Assembly: GCA_943329665.2 (NCBI GenBank)
Contig: CALQEU020000001.1
Location: forward strand, 1 to 64,000
DNA: 64,000 bases
Reading direction: 5' to 3'
Origin: JAJTFW01 sp903922455
GTDB lineage: Bacteria; Bacteroidota; Bacteroidia; AKYH767-A; OLB10
The translations under genes and the position numbers were made by a program. This document shows positions 42,535-50,556 of the stretch, one piece after another. The notes beneath the pieces are model-generated. The model saw only the letters and a list, made by a program, of their open reading frames with translations. It searched no databases and was not told where the DNA came from. The stretch's first letter is position 1. Each line of letters begins with the position of its first letter.

Positions 42535-43110
42535 TTATTTCTTTTCTAATAGTACATTGTCAATAACATGAATAATTCCATTAGAAGCAGGAACCGTTCC
42601 AATGATTTTTGCTGTTTCATTGATAAATATTTCTCCATTCTTAATGGAGATTTTTACGTTTCCTAGATTGGCCATGTTTATGATTTGACCGTCTTTAAAC
42701 ATGTCTGTTTTATACACGGCTACCGCTACATGATATTCTAAAATATCACGAAGTTTATCTTTGTTTTCAGGTTTTACTAATGTTTCAACGGTTCCTTCTG
42801 GCAGTTTGTTAAAGGCATCATTCGTAGGTGCAAATACGGTGAAAGGACCTGCATTACTTAGGACATCTACATATTCTGCTGCTTTTACAGCGGCAACCAA
42901 TGTAGTATGATCTTTACTTCCAGAAGCAACTTTAACAATGTCTTGTTGTGAGTCATCATCCTTTACAGCGGATTGGCCACCTGTCTCTGTGGATTCTTCT
43001 GTGCTGGGTGCCGAAGTGTTTTCTTCAGTTTTTGAACCGCAACTGTTGATGATCATCAAGGATCCTATAGCGAGACCCATGATGAAAATTGAAGCAATGT
43101 TTTTTTTCAT
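42535..43110 (-). CDS. Fasciclin (FAS1) domain lipoprotein inserted in the nos operon
   Basis: A 191-residue lipoprotein (IGSLMIINSC, lipobox Cys 24) with a Ser/Glu-rich linker and one FAS1 domain at about 58-190: VAAVKAAEYVDVLSNAGPFTVFAPTNDAFNKLP, ILEYHVAVAVYKTDMF and NGIIHVIDNVLL are its conserved H1/H2-type motifs. FAS1 domains mediate adhesion or small-molecule binding. It lies 27 bases after nosD and 3 bases before nosF, so it is part of the operon. A copper-delivery or partner role is speculative. Confidence 0.88.
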   Translation of the reverse strand: MKKNIASIFIMGLAIGSLMIINSCGSKTEENTSAPSTEESTETGGQSAVKDDDSQQDIVKVASGSKDHTTLVAAVKAAEYVDVLSNAGPFTVFAPTNDAFNKLPEGTVETLVKPENKDKLRDILEYHVAVAVYKTDMFKDGQIINMANLGNVKISIKNGEIFINETAKIIGTVPASNGIIHVIDNVLLEKK

Positions 43111-43136
43111 TTTGTTGTTAGTTAATAGTGGTTAGA

Positions 43137-44417
43137 TTACTTTTTGTTTGTATTACTAATGGCAAGCGGTTGGTTATCTAATGCAATCATTTTAATGATT
43201 GGTTTATGATCAATAAGATATTCAGGGGTCAAAGAAGGAATTATTTTTTCAGCTTTATCGAGTAAGTAAACCATAAAGCTTCTTAATAATAAAAGAGAAG
43301 GCGGAAGTTGTTCGACAATAACCGAGAAAAGGCTCACTGGGCGATAGGGAATGTCTCCTTGTCCATCTCGATTTAAATCGTAGCCTTCGTATTTATCCCA
43401 ATAGTTTGAATTGAAATTACTGAGCTGCGTTTCCCCATTGGTGCTAACATCAAATGTATTTCCTACGAAATTATTATGTTCAATAATATTATCTACACAA
43501 CTCGATTGAATTCGTAAAGCCCAACCATTATTGCTGAATACATTGCTGGTCATATTTACTCGGTTACTTCCTTCCATGTAAATTGCTGCGGAGTTGTAAG
43601 TAAAGATATTCCCAGAGATTTCACTGTCGTTTATTTCCTTTAATAATAAACCATAGGCACTAGCTCCCCAATTATAATCGAATAGATTATTCTTCATGGT
43701 AACATGGTGTGAGTACATCACAGCCACCCCAGCTCCATTGTTAGAAAATTTGTTGTTTGTATAAATATTTGTGTGAGAAAACATAAAGTGCAAGCCATAC
43801 CGTAAATTTTGATGTGAACTATTTTTGTTGATTTTACTGTTCGTTACAAATTCAAAATAGATTCCGTCACGATGATTCGTCACTTCATTGTTTTCAATGG
43901 AATTGCTATCTGCTTTCCAACAGTGTATACCATTTCCAATATTAGTTTCTGATAATACATTTCCAGAAATTAAATTGTTTTTCACATTGCAGTGATTAGT
44001 GTTTGATAAGTAAATTCCAAATGAACATTTTTCTACTTTGTTGTTTTCAATGGTAACATCCTTGCAAGCTAGCACTTTGATTCCGGCAATATCGATACTA
44101 CTTAAATTAGAGCTATTTTTTATTGAGAATCCGCGAATTAAAACATGATTACTTTTAATAGTAATAATTTCGCATTTGAAATCACCGTCAAGAATAACTA
44201 AGCCTTTTGCAAGTAGTGAAATCGGTTTGGTGATGATTAGATTTCCCTGTTTGTAATGTCCAGGTTGAACTTCAATGGTGTCATAAGATGCAGCGGCATT
44301 TATGGCATTTTGAATGGATGGATAATTTGTTTTATTTCCGCAAGTAAGTACAGCAGCGTTCAGTTTGAAAGATCCAAACAGGATAATAATAACAAGTATG
44401 CTGTATGGGTACCTCAT
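43137..44417 (-). CDS. nosD: Nitrous oxide reductase maturation protein NosD
   Basis: A 426-residue periplasmic right-handed beta-helix protein with a signal peptide (MRYPYSILVIIILFGSFKLNAA). Carbohydrate-binding/parallel beta-helix repeats run from about residue 60 to 330, with many N-rich turns (SIENNEVTNHRDGIYF, KNSSHQNLRYGLHFM). It is required to assemble the NosZ CuZ centre with NosFY. The start at 44417 lies 5 bases after the preceding stop codon; the frame remains open further up, overlapping that gene, but without a signal peptide. Confidence 0.92.
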   Translation of the reverse strand: MRYPYSILVIIILFGSFKLNAAVLTCGNKTNYPSIQNAINAAASYDTIEVQPGHYKQGNLIITKPISLLAKGLVILDGDFKCEIITIKSNHVLIRGFSIKNSSNLSSIDIAGIKVLACKDVTIENNKVEKCSFGIYLSNTNHCNVKNNLISGNVLSETNIGNGIHCWKADSNSIENNEVTNHRDGIYFEFVTNSKINKNSSHQNLRYGLHFMFSHTNIYTNNKFSNNGAGVAVMYSHHVTMKNNLFDYNWGASAYGLLLKEINDSEISGNIFTYNSAAIYMEGSNRVNMTSNVFSNNGWALRIQSSCVDNIIEHNNFVGNTFDVSTNGETQLSNFNSNYWDKYEGYDLNRDGQGDIPYRPVSLFSVIVEQLPPSLLLLRSFMVYLLDKAEKIIPSLTPEYLIDHKPIIKMIALDNQPLAISNTNKK

Positions 44418-44421
44418 CGAC

Positions 44422-45453
44422 TTAATAAACTTTACTTGTTTCGTTCCAAGTGATTGCTTTGCTCTGGGTGAGCTTGGAGGCGGTTTCAGTAAGTTGTTGT
44501 TGGTTACTGAAGGCAGCCACAGCACTACCCATAGGACTTTTTATTTCTTCTGATTGAAGATAAAATGCTTCATTCGCTAATACAAATCCAGATTCATTTC
44601 CATAGTCAACAAAGTAGATATGGTTAATTTGCGACTGTATTTTTTCGTTGTTTTTGATGTAGTTATTTAAGCAGTTAACATCATCGAATTTAAATAGCTT
44701 GTTTGTTTTTGTAATGATTTCGGCGCCAAATCTTGGATCCGTGATGATCATTTTGCAATTTGTACATTCATCTTTGCCTAAACGAATGGGGGCAGGTTGA
44801 GAAGTTCCACATGATCCTAAGCATAGTAAAATGAAAAGTGTGGCGACTTGAAATTTTTCTTTTTGTGATTTGGATTTAATTGGGTTTGACTTCTTATTGG
44901 ACCATATGGTGTAAACCAAAACACTAACCGCAACAATACTTGCAATTACAATAATCCATCCTCCATGATCAGGTCCAGAGTAAGCCGTGAAGTTGAGCAA
45001 ATTTTTATATCCAACAACAGGTGGTTGGTAGCTCATACCTGGTACTTGAATGGCTGCATGTGGATCCAAGTTGTGGCCGTAATCATATCCCCAACGGTAA
45101 AAATCGTATAGGGCTGCAACACCATAAGTGATTCCAGTAATGGTGTAAATTTTAAGCATCGATAACTTATTTGTTATCGCGGTTAATAAACCAATTGCAA
45201 TATAAATGCCTATTAGAATACCAATATACTTCAATTCAGGAAACATCTCTTCCTTGATCAAACGCATTCCAATGTAATGATTCAATCCATTAATGATGTC
45301 GAATGCTCCGCTTAAGTGATTATGCCAAATTTTCATGTTTAAACCTTCTGGATATTGAGGTGCCCATAATTGTATCTGCCAAAGTGGAAGATAAAAGGTG
45401 GCTAACATTGATAAGGAAGAAAGTGCAATAAGAATTCTCGATATAGGTTTCAT
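44422..45453 (-). CDS. nosL: Membrane domain fused to NosL (copper chaperone)
   Basis: A 343-residue protein. The N-terminal 190 residues have about four hydrophobic segments and a loop rich in His/Trp/Asp, matching the small membrane protein that usually precedes nosL in Bacteroidota nos clusters. A hydrophobic stretch with a lipobox-like end (FILLCLGSC, Cys 215) leads to the NosL domain: CTNCKM (Cys 230, 233), FGAEIITKTNKLFKFDDVNCLNNY and YGNESGFVLANEAFYL. Usually these are two genes; here one frame contains both. NosL delivers Cu(I) to NosZ. Start ATG at 45453. Confidence 0.85.
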   Translation of the reverse strand: MKPISRILIALSSLSMLATFYLPLWQIQLWAPQYPEGLNMKIWHNHLSGAFDIINGLNHYIGMRLIKEEMFPELKYIGILIGIYIAIGLLTAITNKLSMLKIYTITGITYGVAALYDFYRWGYDYGHNLDPHAAIQVPGMSYQPPVVGYKNLLNFTAYSGPDHGGWIIVIASIVAVSVLVYTIWSNKKSNPIKSKSQKEKFQVATLFILLCLGSCGTSQPAPIRLGKDECTNCKMIITDPRFGAEIITKTNKLFKFDDVNCLNNYIKNNEKIQSQINHIYFVDYGNESGFVLANEAFYLQSEEIKSPMGSAVAAFSNQQQLTETASKLTQSKAITWNETSKVY

Positions 45454-45517
45454 GATTTTAAAATTCTCTTCTAATGGGGACTCTTTCGATTTACAAAGAG
45501 TCCCCAAGAAGAATTTG

Positions 45518-47515
45518 TTATTTTACTTCAGCAGCTAAACCAGCTTCTGGTGTTTCACCAGTTCCCCATTTCAACGGAGTTGATGATCCAGCAGGTGACA
45601 CTCTTATGTAACCTTGCATTTCCTGATGCAAAGCCGAGCAAAAATCTGTGCAATACATAGGACTCACGCCCACGCGATCTGGACTCCATTTTAATGTAGC
45701 AGTTTCTCCAGGCATAATCAACAATTCTGCATTGTTTGCACCTTTAATGGCAAAACCATGTGGCACATCCCAATCCTGCTCAAGATTGGTAATGTGGAAG
45801 TAAAGCACATCTCCCATTTTAATTCCTTCAATATTATCAGGAACAAAATGTGATCGAATGCATGTCATATAAACATGTACTTGATTCCCTTGACGAACCA
45901 CTTTCGCATCTTTTTCGCTTTTGGTTACGTAAGGATGTTTATTGTCTTCTATCTTAAAGAATTTAGTACTGTTAGGCTCAACCAATTTTGCAGGAATAGC
46001 TTCTGCATAGTGTGGTTCTCCGATGGTTGGAAAGTCTAGTAGTAATTTCATTTTCTCACCAGAGATATCATAGATCTGTGCTGATTGTGTCAATTCAGGA
46101 CCAGTAGGTAAGTAGCGATCTTTTGTTATTTTATTGTAAGCTATAACATATTGTCCATGGGGCTTAGCCGTAGGACCTCCTGGAATGCTGAGATGTCCAA
46201 TAGAATAGTAAGTGGGAACGCGATCCACCACCGTTAAATTTTCAATATTCCATTTTACAATTTCAGAGGAGACAAACATGGAAGTATAAGCAAATCCTTT
46301 TCCATCAAATTCTGTATGTAGAGGGCCTAAGCCAGGCTTCTTCACTTCACCGTGCAGCACAGATTCATATTTTAATACAGGAATGCCTTCGAACTCCCCT
46401 TCGAAATTTTTCGCTGCTATAGCGGCGATCATTTTATCAAAGGAGAACACAGGAATCAATGCTGCTAACTTGCCAGATCCCACAATATACTTCCCACTTG
46501 GATCTACGTCGCAACCATGTGGAGATTTAGGACAAGGCATAAAATAAACGATGTCTTTTAACTCAATAGGATCAAGTGCCAGTACTTCTTTTAACATAGT
46601 AGAAGTGGAGGTGTGTGTTTCATCGCTATAGACATTATGTGCATAGTTGACGTTTAACTTCTTTCCTTTTCCAGCAGCAATATATTGTTCTGCTTTTTTC
46701 CAGTTTACAGCCATTATAAAATCTTTGTCTTTTTGAGATGCATTTACCTCTAATAAAGTATTTGCTAATTCCGTGTTATAGCAACTAAAGAAGAACCAAT
46801 CTTTCGATGGGCCGCGTCCACCTCTTGACAAATCGAAATTGATTCCAGGTAATAACAGTTGGAAGGCTACAGCCATGTTCCCACTTTCTTTATTAATGCT
46901 CACAAAAGATACGGTGCCTTTAAAATTCTTTTTATAAGAATTAATCGGAACATCAACTGTTTCTCCGGCATAATCAAGCGGGAATGAAAAACGTGTTCCT
47001 GCGACTGCATATTCTGAATTCTCAGTTAAAAACGGAGAGGAGTGGTTTCCCGAAGCATTTGGAATTTCAATGATTTCTTCAGTACGAAATGTTTTTAAAC
47101 TAATGCGTGCTATACGAGGTGTGTTATTTCCATTGATGAAAACCCATTTGCCATCATGCTCACCATTTGTGGTTGACAATGCAATATGATGACTATCGTC
47201 CCACGGTGTAAAACCATGTGATGTATTCAACATTGGTTTTGACTCTTCAGAATATCCCCAACCTGTTTGTGGGTCTTGAGAAAATACTGGAATTACACGG
47301 AATAACCTTCCAGAGGGAAGTCCATAAACCGATACTTGTCCACTAAATCCACCGGAAACAAAGCTGTAGTAAGCATCGTGTTTTCCAGGAGCAACATATA
47401 CTTTCTCGGCTGCATCTCCTGTAATGGCTTGGGTAGGATTTTTTGGTGCGCAACCTGTTAATGCGAACAGCAACAGCGGAACTGTGGTAGCTGTAATTAA
47501 GTGATAGATTTTCAT
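45518..47515 (-). CDS. nosZ: Nitrous oxide reductase, clade II (Sec-dependent)
   Basis: A 665-residue NosZ reducing N2O to N2. It has a Sec-type lipoprotein signal (LLLFALTGC, Cys 22) rather than a Tat signal, which marks the clade II enzymes. The beta-propeller supplies the CuZ histidines (DDSHH, GEHDG, GNHSSPF, KSPHGCD, GPLHTEFDG, KPHGQYV) and the C-terminal cupredoxin domain has the CuA motif CTDFCSALHQEM with upstream His in DVPHGF. All ligand motifs are intact, so it should be active. It lies 30 bases downstream of the cytochrome c gene. Confidence 0.96.
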   Translation of the reverse strand: MKIYHLITATTVPLLLFALTGCAPKNPTQAITGDAAEKVYVAPGKHDAYYSFVSGGFSGQVSVYGLPSGRLFRVIPVFSQDPQTGWGYSEESKPMLNTSHGFTPWDDSHHIALSTTNGEHDGKWVFINGNNTPRIARISLKTFRTEEIIEIPNASGNHSSPFLTENSEYAVAGTRFSFPLDYAGETVDVPINSYKKNFKGTVSFVSINKESGNMAVAFQLLLPGINFDLSRGGRGPSKDWFFFSCYNTELANTLLEVNASQKDKDFIMAVNWKKAEQYIAAGKGKKLNVNYAHNVYSDETHTSTSTMLKEVLALDPIELKDIVYFMPCPKSPHGCDVDPSGKYIVGSGKLAALIPVFSFDKMIAAIAAKNFEGEFEGIPVLKYESVLHGEVKKPGLGPLHTEFDGKGFAYTSMFVSSEIVKWNIENLTVVDRVPTYYSIGHLSIPGGPTAKPHGQYVIAYNKITKDRYLPTGPELTQSAQIYDISGEKMKLLLDFPTIGEPHYAEAIPAKLVEPNSTKFFKIEDNKHPYVTKSEKDAKVVRQGNQVHVYMTCIRSHFVPDNIEGIKMGDVLYFHITNLEQDWDVPHGFAIKGANNAELLIMPGETATLKWSPDRVGVSPMYCTDFCSALHQEMQGYIRVSPAGSSTPLKWGTGETPEAGLAAEVK

Positions 47516-47545
47516 ATTTATAGTTGTAATTAGATTAAGTTTTTT

Positions 47546-48010
47546 TTATTTTTCTCCGTCGTTGTGACGCATGAATTCAACAATTTGTCGTGCCTCATCG
47601 TGAGTTAAGTTTTGATTGGGCATACGAACTAAACATTGCTCAAGTAAAAGCTGTGCTTCTGGATCTTCATCTAACATTATTTCCACATTTAAAATCATGT
47701 TCATGATCCAAAGTGGTTTTCTTCGTTGTGTTACCCCTTTCCATCCTGGACCTACTACTTTTTCATCCGTTAGTTTATGACATGACAAACATTTGCTGTC
47801 GTAAATTTTTTCACCATTTGTCACCCATTCCTGATTGAGTGGATTGGTAAGTGCAAGATCTTTTATTTCTACTCCATGCACTTCAGGCTGTTCAGCTGCA
47901 GCTTCAACGGGTGAAGGAGAATTTTTCGCAGCATCTTCAGCTTCTTGTTTCGAGGTGCAGGCAAAGAGAGAAATACTCAGTATGCTTGCCATCAGAATTT
48001 TCAATTTCAT
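47546..48010 (-). CDS. Lipoprotein c-type cytochrome of the nos operon
   Basis: A 154-residue mono-heme cytochrome c and first gene of the nos operon. Lipobox Cys 18 (LSISLFAC), an Ala/Glu/Pro-rich linker, heme site CLSCH (74-78), and axial Met 130 in RMPNQNLT. In Bacteroidota nos clusters such a cytochrome is a likely electron donor to NosZ or a menaquinol-linked intermediate. The promoter box lies about 55 bases upstream. Confidence 0.92.
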   Translation of the reverse strand: MKLKILMASILSISLFACTSKQEAEDAAKNSPSPVEAAAEQPEVHGVEIKDLALTNPLNQEWVTNGEKIYDSKCLSCHKLTDEKVVGPGWKGVTQRRKPLWIMNMILNVEIMLDEDPEAQLLLEQCLVRMPNQNLTHDEARQIVEFMRHNDGEK

Positions 48011-48065
48011 AGTGGTTGTTTTTTTCTTTATTTATTTAAAGAGTGGAATGTCTTTTATTACAATG

Positions 48066-48129
48066 CAAACCTAGTTCTAGCTAATTGTGTTGAAAAGGAT
48101 AATTGTCATTTAGATTTATGACTTAAGTC
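48066..48129 (-). promoter_or_regulatory. nos operon promoter and upstream palindrome
   Basis: On the minus strand the -7 element TAGGTTTG (48066-48073) matches TAnnTTTG and predicts a start near 48059. About 60-70 bases further upstream is the perfect palindrome GACTTAAGTC (48120-48129), at a typical distance for an activator site. No FNR/CRP-type TTGAT-N4-ATCAA motif is seen. Confidence 0.5.
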
Positions 48130-48151
48130 TGCAAAACACTAGGCCTTTCAG

Positions 48152-48220
48152 AAAATAACATCTCTCAATATTAAATATGATGAAAATCATCTCTTGTCGT
48201 TTTAGGATGTTATTATTTTG
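48152..48220 (+). promoter_or_regulatory. Inverted repeats before the Rrf2 gene
   Basis: AAAATAACATC (48152-48162) is mirrored by GATGTTATTATTTT (48206-48219, 2-base insertion), and GATGA-AAA-TCATC (48179-48191) is a perfect inverted repeat between them. The outer repeat's right arm overlaps the near-consensus -7 box TTATTTTG at 48213-48220, 6 bases before the ATG. GATG half-sites resemble those of NsrR-type Rrf2 regulators, so autoregulation and nos control are plausible. Confidence 0.5.
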
Positions 48221-48226
48221 TGAGTT

Positions 48227-48637
48227 ATGTTTTCAAGAACATTTGCGTATGCGTTGAGAGCTATGACTTACATAGCACAAGAAAGTAATGTAGAGAAAAA
48301 GGTGAGTTTGGATGAGTTAGCTTCTTCTATTCAGCTTTCACAGCACTATCTTGGAAAAATTATGCAAGATTTAGTTCGAAAAGGATTTTTGCATTCTGTG
48401 AAAGGTCCAGGTGGTGGCTTTTGGATGGATAAGAAGAAAAGTGAAACTACTATTTATGAGTTGCTGAGTGCAGTGGATGGCGATCATATATTAATTTCAT
48501 GTTTGATGGGTCTACTTAAGTGTAACGCCAAGAGTCCATGTCCAATGCACGATGAATATTTAATTTGTCGAAATAGATTAATTGAGTTAATGAAAAAAAC
48601 ATCCATTAAAAAATGGAATGAACCAATAGATATTTAA
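48227..48637 (+). CDS. Rrf2-family transcriptional regulator (NsrR-like)
   Basis: A 136-residue winged-helix Rrf2 protein. N-terminal HTH: MFSRTFAYALRAMTYIAQ and LSQHYLGKIMQDLVRKGFLHSVKGPGGGFW (recognition helix and wing). Three Cys at 92, 99 and 105 (C-x6-C-x5-C) can coordinate a [2Fe-2S] or [4Fe-4S] cluster, as in NsrR/IscR. It is divergent from the nos operon with inverted repeats between, so it probably senses NO or redox state and controls nos. This is inference from family and position. Confidence 0.88.
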   Translation: MFSRTFAYALRAMTYIAQESNVEKKVSLDELASSIQLSQHYLGKIMQDLVRKGFLHSVKGPGGGFWMDKKKSETTIYELLSAVDGDHILISCLMGLLKCNAKSPCPMHDEYLICRNRLIELMKKTSIKKWNEPIDI

Positions 48638-48653
48638 AATTTCGGACAAAAAA

Positions 48654-48687
48654 AGAGTCGTAAAATATTTTTACGACTCTTTTTTTA
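48654..48687. terminator. Bidirectional terminator between the Rrf2 and beta-propeller genes
   Basis: Perfect 12-base arms (AGAGTCGTAAAA at 48654-48665, complement at 48669-48680) with a 3-base loop, A-rich to the left and T-rich to the right. It serves the convergent genes on both strands. Confidence 0.9.
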
Positions 48688-48701
48688 TTAAAAATGAATA
48701 A

Positions 48702-50381
48702 TTACTTAATTTGAATTTTCTTTACGCCACTATTTTCACCTGCAGTAATTTGTAAAAAATACATTCCTGAACTCAATTCAGAAAGGTCAATATCATATTT
48801 ATTCGTATGAACGTCAAGTTTAGTTTCAAGAACACGAACACCCGTAACTGTATAAATTTCGATAAGTTTTATGGGTTCGGTAAGTTCAGAGGTAACGGTG
48901 ATATAATGATCGGCGGGATTTGGATGCGCTTCAAATTTCAATGTGTTTACTGGCTCATCAACCCCAGCACTCAAACCATCATACTTGGCTATAAATACAC
49001 TTGCCGCTCCTGGACTTGCAGTAATTGGAGTTGTTGCGCCTAACGTTAACGTACCTCCGAAATTACCTGCAACAGTGCAAATACCATTTGCATCAAAAAC
49101 AACGGCTTTCCCTTGATCATTACTGCTTCCTCCAATTTTTTGAACCCATAACAAAGTTCCTGTTTGTGAATATTTAGCAATAAATGCATCTTTTCCGTTG
49201 GTTGAAACGAGTGATGGTCCAGTTTGAGCTGAAGTGGAAGCAAAGACTGTAGTGCCGTTAAAATGTCCTGTAACATAGGTGCTTCCACCTGGATCTGTAA
49301 CCGCTCCGTTGCTTACTTCATTATTATCTCCATTGACACATTTAATTTGACGAGCCCAAGCACAGGTTCCATCGCTTCCGTTTAATTTAGCAACAAAGCC
49401 ATCGCCATTACCTGCTGGAGACATCGCGTAGGCTTCAGTTAAAAGTAATCCAGTGCCAAAATTTAATGTTGCATAAAAGTTACCTGTGCAAATTGGATTT
49501 CCCCAAGGGTCTTGACTCATTCCATTGATTTGTTGACCTAAAGGACCTCCATATCTTTTCACCCAAGATTGAACGCCACTTGAGTTTAATTTAGAAATAA
49601 AAACATCTGCTCCTGTACCTGCGGGGTTTAAGTTGACACCACCAAAAGATGCAACACTATTGCAAAATCCCGCCCAATAAATAGCATTGGCACTTACACT
49701 TAAGCAAAGCGCACGATCATCGTTACTTCCTCCACCTTTAACTCCCCAAACACCATTTCCTTGATCATCTAATTTCATGATGAAAGCATCATCAAAACCT
49801 CCAGCTGGTGCTGTCAAGCTAACCGTTCCAAATGTAAATGCTTGAGAATAGCTTCCACTGATGTAAATATCATTACCAAGAGTTTTAATACTAGTGATAA
49901 ATTCATTTCCATTACCCGATAAAACTTTAGACCAAATCAACGTTCCTGTAGCGCTGTATTTTGCAATAAAACTATCGCCGTTACCACCTGGATTAATGTA
50001 TGTAGTTCCCCCTATCGTTATATTATAACTAAAAAAACCTGTAACTAAAACATTTCCGGTCGCATCCACAGCAACTCCGTTTGCAATTATGGTGGTAGTT
50101 CCCGTTCCGCTTAATTGGGTTGTCCATTGATGTGCTCCAGCAGAATTGAATTTAGAAAAATAGAAATCGGAAAAGGCTACCGCTGTTAAAGGCGTACCTC
50201 CAAAATTTCTAGTTCCTTCAAAATCGCCGCAAACATAAACATTGCCTGTAGCATCTCTATCCATTCCAATCGATCCATCTGTGTTGGACCTGCCACCTAA
50301 GGAAGCAGCCCACGACCAGGATTGTGAAGTCGCATTAAACGTGATAATTAGACCAGTAATTATCATTAATATTTTTTTCAT
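48702..50381 (-). CDS. SBBP-repeat beta-propeller protein with T9SS sorting tail
   Basis: A 559-residue secreted protein. A signal peptide (MKKILMIITGLIITFNATSQ) is followed by about seven repeats of 50-60 residues with AKYSATGTLIWSK- or AKLNSSGVQSW-type strands and VYVCGDFEG/VTGFF turns, the SBBP beta-propeller. The last 75 residues (HPNPADHYITVTSE ... LSSGMYFLQI ... KKIQIK) form a type A type IX secretion sorting domain. Presumably cell-surface displayed; no enzyme motif is seen. Confidence 0.9.
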   Translation of the reverse strand: MKKILMIITGLIITFNATSQSWSWAASLGGRSNTDGSIGMDRDATGNVYVCGDFEGTRNFGGTPLTAVAFSDFYFSKFNSAGAHQWTTQLSGTGTTTIIANGVAVDATGNVLVTGFFSYNITIGGTTYINPGGNGDSFIAKYSATGTLIWSKVLSGNGNEFITSIKTLGNDIYISGSYSQAFTFGTVSLTAPAGGFDDAFIMKLDDQGNGVWGVKGGGSNDDRALCLSVSANAIYWAGFCNSVASFGGVNLNPAGTGADVFISKLNSSGVQSWVKRYGGPLGQQINGMSQDPWGNPICTGNFYATLNFGTGLLLTEAYAMSPAGNGDGFVAKLNGSDGTCAWARQIKCVNGDNNEVSNGAVTDPGGSTYVTGHFNGTTVFASTSAQTGPSLVSTNGKDAFIAKYSQTGTLLWVQKIGGSSNDQGKAVVFDANGICTVAGNFGGTLTLGATTPITASPGAASVFIAKYDGLSAGVDEPVNTLKFEAHPNPADHYITVTSELTEPIKLIEIYTVTGVRVLETKLDVHTNKYDIDLSELSSGMYFLQITAGENSGVKKIQIK

Positions 50382-50556
50382 TTAAGTGTAGTTTTTATTT
50401 AACTCCACTAAAATAGGGTTAGAAAAGGGAATACTAAAGTAAGTTCTTTGGTTAAGATCTAAATTGTTGTGAATCAGTTGTTCTTAATTCGAAAGTAGAC
50501 GTTAAATTCGTCTCCATTATGAGTAAAAAGCTACTTTAAATGGTTTCTAAGATTAA

